Source: Lepeophtheirus salmonis (Eukaryota > Arthropoda > Copepoda > Siphonostomatoida > Caligidae). Taken from it: a stretch of DNA of 64,000 bases. The notes under the pieces were generated by a model, which saw only the letters and a program-made list of their open reading frames with translations, made no database searches and had not been told where the DNA came from. Positions 56,240 through 64,000 of the stretch are shown here, piece by piece. Every line of letters starts with the position of its first letter. Position 1 is the stretch's first letter. The stretch is taken from assembly GCF_016086655.4 (NCBI RefSeq), contig NC_052134.2, forward strand, positions 13,268,001 to 13,332,000, written 5' to 3'. The position numbers and the translations under genes were made by a program.

Positions 56240-57640
56240 GAATAAATAGAAGATCGAAACTTCTTAGTTATTTCAAATATGGCACAAGTGTTGCAAGTAC
56301 TCAACCTGCATTCAGAGCTAGTGCATTGCCTTTAGCCCTGACGACACATACAGGGATGGGAGTTGTTCTCGTGCTAAAGGGGAATGGGCACTGACAACCT
56401 CTATCTTTTAGTCTCGGGCTCTTTCAACGGCACAACAGAAATGTTCTACGTTTGAAAGGGAATTATTAAGTGTTAAGGAAAGCATCAAACATTCTCTATG
56501 GGCATTGGATGGACAAATTTTTAAAAGTTTTCACAGATAACAAACCTTTAGTCACTGCGATTGACATTCGCAATCCCTCCTCGGCACCAACATAGTTCTG
56601 TACTTTTGCATTTATAGCAGAATTTAGTTGTAAAATCGAACACGTGTCTGGAAAATTAAATCATAATGCAGCCATTCTTTCTAAAAGTATAAATAACATC
56701 ACAATAGGCATAATCTTCATTGAAAATATAATTGAGGATCAAAAGAAACAGGAACTAAATTTACTTAATTTTAAAATTAAATCTTCTTTTAAATACATTG
56801 CAGGAATCCTACTTGCTGGTTTTGGCAATGTTGACGCATTTCCTGTAGTTGGGGCGTCTCCAGAATTACGTCAAAGAATCGTGCATTTTGTGCAAAAGGA
56901 CAGGTATCCGGGATTAAAAGAAACGTTAAGGAGGGTTACACTTTTTTTGGCTTGGCCTAATTTGCAAAACGAAGTCAGAAACTTCACTAAAGAGTGTTTA
57001 GCGGGTATGAAAAACCAAACCTTTCAGGAAATCAAAACCAACGTCGTTTTTTGATCCTCCATCTGAAAGACTTTCCTTTATTCACGTAGACATAATCGGT
57101 CCATTACCAATAATCCAGGGACAGCGCTATACCCTCACTATTATGGATCGCTTCACAAGTTGCCTAGAAGTGATAACTATTCCAGATATAACTTCCGAGA
57201 CACTAGCCAATAATTTTTTGAGTGATTGGATTTTGAGGCTTGGAGTTCTAGAAACCATTGTGTCTGACTGAGAAACACAAGTCACAAGTTCATTATGAAT
57301 GGTTGTTTGCAGGACACTTGGGATTGCAAGCAAGAACACAACCTCGTATCATCCAGAGTCCAACAGACTCATAAAAAGTTTCTGCAGATCTTTTAAGACT
57401 GGGCTTGTAGCATGAAGACTGGATTAATGCACTACCTGTAGTTTTATGGGGATTGAGGAACTCAGTGTGAATAGACCCGGGTTCTAAATATTCACCTTTT
57501 GAATTACTCATAGGTCACTCGGGATCCATGTCCGTTAATTTCTTTAATGCGTCCACCTTTCCTTCTGGCAACCTCAAAAGTTTTTATTTTCGTAAAAAGG
57601 ATGAGAAATTTTGGTACATCTGAATTAAGACCCCTGTTAA
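56240..57640 (+). pseudogene. Ty3/gypsy RNase H and integrase region
   Basis: RNase H: TGMGVVLVLKGNG, IKHSLWALDG-like and FKVFTDNKPLVTAIDIRNPS (D-N/H-K-P-L motif), ending HVSGKLNHNAAILS (V-x-G-x-x-N-x-x-A-D-x-L-S). Integrase: a degraded zinc module (RYPGLKETLRR...WPNLQNEVRNFTKECLAG, with His and one Cys lost), then core motifs FIHVDIIGPLP (first Asp), MDRFTSCLEV, ETIVSD (second Asp) and YHPESN (catalytic Glu). Decayed C-terminal sequence reaches about 57640. The longest open piece is 56644-57054. Frameshifts at about 57050, 57270, 57300 and 57350 inactivate it. Confidence 0.82.
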
Positions 57641-57799
57641 TATCAGCTTCCTGTTTTAGAATTTTGGAAGGAAAAAATTAATTTCTGCTATTGTACATTT
57701 AAAATAGCATTCGTTCAATGAAAATATTATAATTATATTTAAATCATAGATATTTATTTCATAAAATCAATTTACACCAAAGAAGGGTAAGAATGCTTC

Positions 57800-57988
57800 T
57801 TTCAGAGGGAGATGTTAACACACCCACCCCTTATAAAGTAATAAATAAAAAAAAAGAAACAAGGCTACACATCAACCGTTTTTTCTTTTCTAATCCGTAA
57901 ACTTTGTTTTTTCTTCACAAACATCCTGCTATAGTGATGACATCTCCTCTACGATCGACCTATTTTAAGGCATATTTTATTATCAACA
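57800..57988 (+). repeat. Polypurine tract and 3' LTR of the gypsy element
   Basis: The purine run AGAGGGAGA (57804-57812) is directly followed by TGTTAACACACCC, the layout of a polypurine tract and LTR start. The LTR can be closed at TATCAACA (57988), giving a 176-bp TG...CA unit with a short inverted end (TGTTAACA against TGTTGATA). The 5' LTR is not present in the window, so the right border is provisional. Confidence 0.5.
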
Positions 57989-58029
57989 GAGCGAAGTTAG
58001 TGATATAACCAATATTCCTCCAATTGTGA

Positions 58030-58056
58030 TCAGGACCCACAGGTTGGGAACCACTG
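58030..58056 (-). repeat. hAT-type terminal sequence (right end)
   Basis: CAGGTTGGGAACCACTG-like sequence ending at 58056 reads on the other strand CAGTGGTTCCCAACCTGTGG, a typical hAT end. It lies only 68 bp beyond the gypsy LTR, so the gypsy may have inserted into a hAT element whose left part is not recognised. Confidence 0.5.
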
Positions 58057-58655
58057 TTTTGTAAAAACTTATAGTCATCTTCCATACAAATAACTTATAC
58101 CAGCATTAAGTTTATTCGATAATTTTTTTGTTGTTATAAAAAAATGTGGTTAAATTACATACTTAATATATATATTTATTAAATACTCAAATTTAAGGCT
58201 ACATTTTATGATGTTAGTTATAATGTTCCATAAAACATTATCACTGAAGTCAATGATTGCATCATAATAGAAGGAGAAGCCTTTTTCCTTTCAGGTTTAA
58301 AAAATATGAAATATGACGAATTTCATCCTTTGAAACCTCCGTAATCTACGTGTGATATTTCACGACTGAACCGGCCATGGGCGATACTATCCGGATTTTT
58401 TTTTTTTTTTTTTTGGTGGGGGGAGAGGGGCCTCCTGCATCAGAAACTTCAAGGCAGATCAAACCCTGCTCGAGCTGTAAATTTGCTATTATTCATTTGT
58501 CTGAAGCTTGACGTTGAATTTATTTTGAAAGCTGCGTGTTAAAAGCTTTTAAAACCATCTTTATAATGCATTAATCATGTTGAGAACTTGAATCTTTATT
58601 TAAACTTGAAAATGCACGCTTTTTCTTCAGAGGCTCATAGATAGCTCGAAAAATA
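58057..58655. other. No gene recognised
   Basis: AT-rich with a T20-type run near 58400 and a G-rich GGTGGGGGGAGAGGGG stretch at about 58418-58433. May include the promoter region of the small genes that follow. Confidence 0.45.
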
Positions 58656-58754
58656 ATGAATTTAGGATGTATTGCCCAAGGATGTTTCGTCTTGGGAACT
58701 TTTGTCGTCATATTTATAGTATGGCAAAAATATATATTCGCACATATAATTTAA
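58656..58754 (+). CDS. Short ORF with one predicted membrane segment
   Basis: 32 codons from ATG 58656. The centre CFVLGTFVVIFIVW is strongly hydrophobic and followed by QK, like a single-pass membrane microprotein or signal anchor. No homologue is recognised. It overlaps the longer upstream part of the exon described next in another frame, so at most one of the two is likely real. The context is unremarkable. Confidence 0.2.
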   Translation: MNLGCIAQGCFVLGTFVVIFIVWQKYIFAHII

Positions 58755-58762
58755 AGTTTGAA

Positions 58763-59065
58763 ATGACTGTCTCTCCACCCGAAGTAATTTTTGCATTCAT
58801 TCTCGAATTCACATTGCAACTTAATGAAGATGACTTCTTGCTATTCGACAATGGGCAATTTGATGAGGATTTTGGAACAGTAAGGTGGATTCTAAAACAT
58901 GTATATTTTATACCTTTTCTTTTCGCATGACTTCCATCTAAATTGCAGGAGGCATACGGCCACCTCTTCCTAACGTTGAAGGTACTATATGAAGCTCTGG
59001 AACTGGAATCCTTAATGATTGATTTTGAAGAATTCATTCGGGAATTCAATTGTCCTGTAAGATAA
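58763..59065 (+). CDS. Putative two-exon acidic protein, unknown function
   Basis: Exon 1 (58763-58879, open upstream as far as 58667) reads MTVSPPEVIFAFILEFTLQL and NEDDFLLFDNGQFDEDFGT. A consensus-like donor GTAAGG at 58880 and acceptor AATTGCAG ending 58948 define a 69-nt intron. Exon 2 (58949-59065) keeps the frame: EAYGHLFLTLKVLYEALELE, SLMIDFEEFIREFNCPVR, stop. Without splicing the frame terminates at 58930. The joined product (77 residues from the internal Met, up to 109) is acidic and amphipathic helical. A second donor-like GTAAGA at 59057 could lead to a further exon. No family was recognised. No transposon motif is present, so a host gene or gene fragment is plausible. Confidence 0.42.
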
Positions 59066-60359
59066 TGAATGGCAAAGAACTTTAAGTGAAGGAAAACCCA
59101 TTTTAAGGCCGAATAAATAAGCACGAATGTACATTTATGCTTAAATATATATATGAGGGTAAAAATACCAATGTGCGAGACTTCCTGGGCGAAGCTTCTG
59201 GTCACCAAGAAAAACAAATCAAGAATGAGAAGAAATATATCATTTTATAGGTAAAAGTTGTTGAAATAACTACCCACCTCAAAAACACTCTTTATCGTTG
59301 TCAATTTAAGATAACGTCATCACAATATTATTACGATAAAACTCCTTTGTGAAAATTAAGTTTAATAGGTAATTAATGGTAGTACACAGCATTGCTCAGA
59401 GTAATTATCTGTCGAATAACAGACAAACTTTGCTTTAACAATATAATCTGTTTTCCCCTCAAGAATGACAATATAATGATAAGGGGTTGAGAAAAAAATA
59501 GTCCTTTTATGAGATGAGGGAGGGAGGACTTTAGTCTCTAGAGCGCTCAAGCCTTCAAGTTTTTCCAAAATACCTTTTTTGATGATTTTGCGTAGTTTTT
59601 GTACAAAAAGTATAGATAAAACACACCATTGAGTGCGAAAAAAGACATAAAACTAAAATATAACTATTTTTGAATAATACTTTTCATATATTTTATTATT
59701 TAATTATCTACATTTTCGACGTCCATATTACCAGAACGGAAGAATTAGAACAACAACTTTGCTATTGCATTCGATACTATATTGTTTCCATAAACAGCAC
59801 ATTTCTGGGTCGCCTGCTCCACCTTTTCACCTTGGTCTTAGTGATACTGAAGAATGTATCTAATTTTCTCACTTTTACTTCCATGTTGGAACGCTGTAAC
59901 ACATCACTGGCTTCCCCAAACACAAAACTGTAAATGAACTTTTTTTAAAGTGTACGCTCAACCTTTAAATTTTTTTTTTTGATGCATTGTATTAATCATG
60001 AGATATAGCTCACCAAATACATCTAGCGAAAACGCTCATAACTAAACTTTTACTTAACTTAATATGTATTAAGAATATTGCACATATGAATCTTGAGACA
60101 AATATTCGTATTTTCCTTCTTTATAAGTATAAGTTACAAGTAATACATTTGCTTTACACGACTACTTTTACATGGGATTATATGGGTCAAGGGCTTATGA
60201 ATGTCAATTCCTACAACTGTGTTATTCAAATAATCTTAAGACGAATTGACGTATTTATTATGAATAGCTTCAGACAAAAAAAAAACCTAATTACTTTATT
60301 CTCTGTAAACTAATTTCATAAATCTATACATTCCAAAAAAACTTCATCCCCAAATAATA
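59066..60359. other. No gene recognised
   Basis: AT-rich. ORFs at 59670-59933 and 60086-60313 have no recognised domain. Confidence 0.5.
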
Positions 60360-61555
60360 TTAATTAATTAATATAACAATATTGACAATCATATTTCCTC
60401 AAAAACTCAGTGGTCATGAGCACAATGTTAACCACACTTGGACAATCCCAAAACAGCTGTCTCTAAACTGGACTTACAGAATGTGCACTCTCTCTCTTTT
60501 TCTTCGACTCTAGATTTATTTGTAAAAAGGGTAAAAGTAGCCATCTTCTAGTGGAACCACTTTTCTTTTGAGTCCATGAAAGTGTTGCAAAATACTTTTA
60601 TTGAGTTTTTCAGAACGTCTTCCGATGGTTTACAACCTAATCGAAGAACTGTTTACGCACCAAATCAGCCGGAGAACAACAATTTGGCTTTCAATGGCTT
60701 TCATGCAGACACATGAAATAACTATGGTTTCTAACCCCATGTAGAACGGGATGGGGAGGATGGAATAAAACTTTGTGTAATACGGCTTAATTATTTTATT
60801 CATTCTTTTAATATGCAAGACGGTCGTTGGTGTGGCATCTGTGGACTCGCTCCACACTTGTCTAACTGTTAAAAGTCCTGGTGCCTTGAAGAATTCATCT
60901 CGAGTGTTCAACCTGTAGTTGAAGTTCAATGGTTTGTCTAGGCCCAGCATAGGAAGAACTGAGTCGACAATTGATTTCTAATAATAGGTCATTTTCTTCC
61001 AGTAAGCACTAACCATAATTGAAGACTAGAACAGCTCAGCAGGGCCCATGAAAATTATTTCGTTGAACGGAAATCCCGTATTCCTTTTAAAATTGTCTTT
61101 CAAGCATTTTGCCCGCAAATCCGAACAGCTTCTGAGTCTAATCAGCCACGTAAAGTTTAAAAATTTCCACATGGCTTCTATATTTTTTAGACCTATGCCC
61201 ACGATGAAATTGGAGCATACTGGCGACTCTTTGAAAGATAAGCTCACATTGAATCCCAAATAAATTTTTCTTGGATGATCTGCATTTTTTCTTTAGTTCC
61301 ACATTTTTAACCCACCCAATATATTTATATGGTGCCTATCGTACCACGAAGTATTACTAGAGATGCCGATCACTTCATCCTCTTTTATTATTGAGACTTT
61401 AAGAAGAGTTGATCTACTGGAAAACTTCAACAACGGAAAACATATGTTCAAAGGCTCTTCCAATAAAGACTTGGGGGCTCTGAAAATGCTTCCAGGATCC
61501 CAAACCCCGCTCTCATATACAAAGTGATCTCTACAAAGGAGGAGTAATATACATT
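60360..61555 (-). pseudogene. LINE ORF2 C-terminal region (Tx1/L1-like)
   Basis: On the minus strand: GVWDPGSIFRAPKSLLEEPL (about 61490-61430), the W-x-x-x...P-x-x-L-x-x-P-L segment after the reverse transcriptase, then ILGGLKMWN, and 61259-61026 with LGFNVSLSFKESPVC. 60950-60630 (MLGLDKPLNFNYRLNTRDEF; YYTKFYSILP) follows. The end holds ECTFCKSS and [14 protein letters not shown], the C-x2-C...L-F-W-[DE]-C motif that closes many LINE ORF2 proteins. Several frame changes. The reverse transcriptase itself lies outside or is lost. Confidence 0.6.
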
Positions 61556-61878
61556 TTTTGATAATGGTCGATTTCGATGTACCGTTGACTTTCCATCATC
61601 TTATTTATATATATAACTTTTTGAAGCTTATCCTGAATCAAAAGTTGTTCTTACATTAATGGACGTCCAAAGCTGGCTTGATTCTACCTACTCCACCATC
61701 TTTAACGATAATGAAAACTATCAAATACCCTGGATCTATTACCTCACCGGATTAGCTCAACGCTATAATGTATTTGTTCACTCTGTTTCTGCTTCTGTTC
61801 ATTTGTGCAACATTAATTTCAGCGACTGTAATCTTAGCAAGATTCATTTGAGCAATTATTTATTTGTGGTATTATAGT
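61556..61878 (+). other. Unassigned ORF between LINE and copia remnants
   Basis: An ORF from ATG 61659 to 61877 (72 codons, MDVQSWLDSTYSTIFND...) is open and not low-complexity, but no domain was recognised. It might be decayed copia integrase sequence, since that gene continues just downstream on the same strand. Confidence 0.25.
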
Positions 61879-62447
61879 TTCAATGTTGGTTGAAGATGAA
61901 CTCACAAACGTGGATGTGGCACTTGATTGGCTATTGCAGCAAGGAATTATTTACAGAATTTTGGAGGTTTTACTCCTAACCAGTTAGTTGTTGGTTTTAT
62001 CACGAATTATCCATCATTGGATGTTAATATGCTGCCTGTAATGGAACCAACAACTCAATCAGAAACAGTGAGAAACAATTTGAATGCATTACATTCAACT
62101 ACATGTGAATACATGAAAAATGAATCAAATGTCAAAATTTAACGGGCTCTTTCGCATAATATCAGAGATAGAGCAACAAAAGATCTCAATATTGGTGATA
62201 TGGTATTTTACAAACGAAATAATTACTCGAAATGGAAAGGTCCCGTTAAAGTTATTGGAAAAGGTAGTCAAGTGTATTTAGTACGTCATTGTGCTTACTG
62301 AATAAGATGTCATGTTTGTGTACTGCAAAAAGATGTGAAGATGCGAAAAAATGTTGTAAAAGAAGATGTTCCAATGATTCAACAAAAAAAAAATGTTGAA
62401 GCCCGTATTGATCATGATCATAGTTAAATACAAACAAACGTTGAAGA
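61879..62447 (+). pseudogene. Copia-like integrase C-terminal region
   Basis: VEDELTNVDVALDWLLQQ, then AARNYLQNFGGFTPNQLVVG (the A-x-x-x-N-S-L-x-x-x-x-G-[FY]-[ST]-P-x-Q-L-[VF]-x-G motif at the end of the integrase core) and NLNALHSTTCEYMKNE. After a TAA, RALSHNIRDRATKDL, GDMVFYKRN and KWKGPVKVIGKGSQVYLVRH give the beta-rich C-terminal DNA-binding domain. The catalytic D-D-E residues are not seen. Confidence 0.68.
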
Positions 62448-63522
62448 AGCTCGTGATGATGATACCGAAGAATATCATTATGGTCGAAGACAAAGAAATG
62501 TTGTGGAAGCTCGTATTGAAGATCAAAATGGCTTCCTAATCCTAATGTACAGGTTTAAATAAGGTGTATGTCATCCACGTAATGAAGAATAAGTTGTTTT
62601 TGAAAAGGATCAAAACTGTCGAAAGGCTGGAGGGAATTCTGGCAAATGGTTCAAAGGAAAATTTATTTGCAGAGCTGGCAAAGCCAATGGAAGATATAGA
62701 AGGTTCCATAATATCAGAAAAAATGGTAGTATTGAAGAATATTGTGTTGATATAGATACCTGGAAGGAGTTTAAGGTGGTAGAAGATGATCATGAAGTAT
62801 TGTTTAATATTAACTCTGGAGAAGTGAAGAGTGCAAAAAGAAATGAAATTAGCAATTGGAAAGTGGAAGGTCAAAAAATTATTTTAACGAGATGAGTGGT
62901 GATAGAAAATATGGTACAAAACAAGTGAATCATAAAAGCAAGACTAGTAGCAAGAGGATTTGAAGAAAAGGACAATGAAATCCGCAAAGAATCACCTACC
63001 TGTAGCAAAGAAGGATTAAGAATGGCAATGATGTTGATGAACTCAAATGGTTGGAATTGGAACTCCATGGATATAAAAATTGCTTTTTTTACAAAGAGGT
63101 CCAATAACAAGAAATGTCTTTTTGAAACCACCTAAGGAATATTATATTGGAAAATAATGGAAACTCAACAAAGTAGTATATGGTCTGGTTGATGCAGCAA
63201 GAGCTTGGTATTAGCGTTTTAAAAGTTTTTTGTTATCTGTATTCATGTTGAGAATTTCTTGTGGGCTGGATCTAGTGTATTTAAAGAAAAAATTGGGAAG
63301 ATTCAAAAAGAATTTCAAACAAAAGTGAAGAGATTGGAAATTTCAAATATCTTGGAATCAATGTCAGAAGCCAAAGGGATGCAACTATTCAAATGGGTCA
63401 ATTTCAGTATATCTCGTCTCTGGATGCCATCAGTTAGAGCGACAAAAGAGAAAAATATGAGAGAAGATGAAATCAAAAAATACAAATCTATAATTGGCCA
63501 GCTTAACTGTGTTGCGACCTAA
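62448..63522 (+). pseudogene. Copia-like reverse transcriptase
   Basis: DIDTWKEFKVVEDDHEVL is the pre-RT segment (E-x-x-x-W-x-x-[FY]). KARLVARGFEEKDNEIRKES and PTCSKEGLRM follow, the highly conserved K-A-R-[LW]-V-A-[RK]-G-[FY]-x-Q/E and P-x-[SC]-x-x-x-x-[LI]-R block, then NWNSMDIKIAFF (M/L-D-[VI]-x-x-A-F-L, first catalytic Asp). A patch at 63175-63225 reads VYGLVDAARAWY, the K-x-[LV]-YGL-x-[QD]-A-x-R-x-W motif. The last open piece 63259-63522 ends at KYKSIIGQLNCVAT (Y-[RK]-x-x-[VI]-G-x-L-x-[YW]-[LA]). The YVDD-type motif was not found. Confidence 0.75.
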
Positions 63523-64000
63523 AGTCTACCGGATATTTCCTTTGGAGTCTGGGAGCATTAAAGATGAAGGAACCAGTGGTACAAGATATAATTGAAGCAA
63601 ATAAAATGGTCCAGAAAGGCACGACAAGCAATGTCAGAATAACTTAACCAAGGTTGGAAGATTTAAAAACGTGCAAAATTACATATTATACATATGCATC
63701 CTTTGCAAACGTCGAAAACAGTGGATCACAAATGGGAATTTTCGTCATGATAGAAGACAAAAACACAAAAATATACCCAATTACATGGGTATATAAAAGG
63801 ATAAAAAGAGTGGGTAAGTCAACCTTGACAGCTGAAACTCTGGCACTGTTGGAGGGAGCTGAACTGTGCTTCTACATCAATAGTCTAGTGTATGAAATTT
63901 GCGTATTTAAATTAAAAGTGATTTTAAAAACAGATTGCAAATCCTTCAAAGAATGCCTTCAAACAACGAAGCAAGTAGAGGGCAAGAGATTGAGGATTGA
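63523..64000 (+). pseudogene. Copia-like RNase H region
   Basis: After RPDISF-like SLPDISFGVW (63523-63550), DIIEANKMVQKGTTSNV, YTYASFANVENSGSQMGIFV (Y-[TS]-D-A-D-[WF]-A..., Asp changed to Tyr-Ala context), GKSTLTAETLALLEGAELC (S-[ST]-x-E-A-E catalytic Glu region) and KTDCKSFKECL (D-[NC]-x-[SA] third acid). The order and spacing match the Ty1/copia RNase H. The region is open for long stretches and continues past the window end. Confidence 0.72.

Larger units (their letters stand above)
61879..64000 (+). mobile_element. Copia-like retrotransposon, pol remnant, runs off the window
   Basis: Integrase C-terminal region, reverse transcriptase and RNase H follow each other on the + strand in the Ty1/copia order (integrase before reverse transcriptase). 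Frames change often and stops occur, so the copy is inactive. The upstream gag, protease and integrase catalytic core are not recognised, and the 3' end lies beyond 64000. Confidence 0.75.

Noticed and set aside
58714..59217. 167-codon open frame on the minus strand
   Set aside because: Longest minus-strand ORF in the region, but its translation has no domain, and the + strand shows a better two-exon model with splice signals. Taken as an antisense shadow.
1..64000. tRNA, rRNA, CRISPR or operon-like bacterial features
   Set aside because: None could be recognised. The window is eukaryotic by its introns, LINEs and LTR elements; short spaced repeats found are transposon-related, not CRISPR arrays.

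Overview
The window looks like a piece of an AT-rich crustacean genome, most likely a parasitic copepod (salmon-louse-like). This rests on base composition, very short introns, the density of Tc1/mariner relicts and the mixture of BEL/Pao, Ty3/gypsy, copia and Tx1/L1-like LINE remnants. It is an inference, not an identification: there is no rRNA, mitochondrial or diagnostic host gene. There is one 100-N assembly gap (15962-16061).

The sequence is essentially a transposon graveyard. From the left: an LTR-like repeat (499-749, second copy at 40031-40290); a hAT-type terminus (1872); a long but broken P-element/THAP9-type transposase on the minus strand (2440-5025); two hAT-derived pseudogenes (5660-6070 and 8464-9990); a decayed member of an unnamed repeated protein family (11340-11964); a BEL/Pao element with gag, protease and pre-RT regions cut by the gap (13430-15961); a mariner remnant (17729-18190); a LINE endonuclease region (22250-23330); a THAP-like fragment (24859-25053); a DD41D mariner relative (25429-26210); and a degenerate gypsy (27592-29828).

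The middle (30-42 kb) holds further mariner copies (30364, 33225-34024), a hAT MITE with 8-bp target duplications (34391-34722), a minus-strand Ty3/gypsy with both LTR remnants (34809-37660) carrying a mariner fragment in its reverse transcriptase, and two non-autonomous mariner families, here called A and B. Family A copies lie at 38258-38940, 40893-42286 and 48925-50182; family B at 38949-39781, 41146-41859 and 54596-55431. One B copy sits inside one A copy, and the other A copies give the empty site. The right part has an LINE RNase H piece (50795), a DD34D mariner (52745-53260), a gypsy RNase H/integrase with its 3' LTR (56240-57988), a LINE 3' end (60360-61555) and a copia-like pol that runs off the window (61879-64000).

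Host genes are scarce. The best candidates are a two-exon acidic gene (58763-59065, 69-nt intron), a tetraspanin-loop-like exon (19865-20030) and a small C2H2 finger ORF (1533-1718). Nearly all transposase and pol relics contain stops or frameshifts, so nothing here appears able to move by itself. No CRISPR, operon, tRNA or rRNA gene was recognised.
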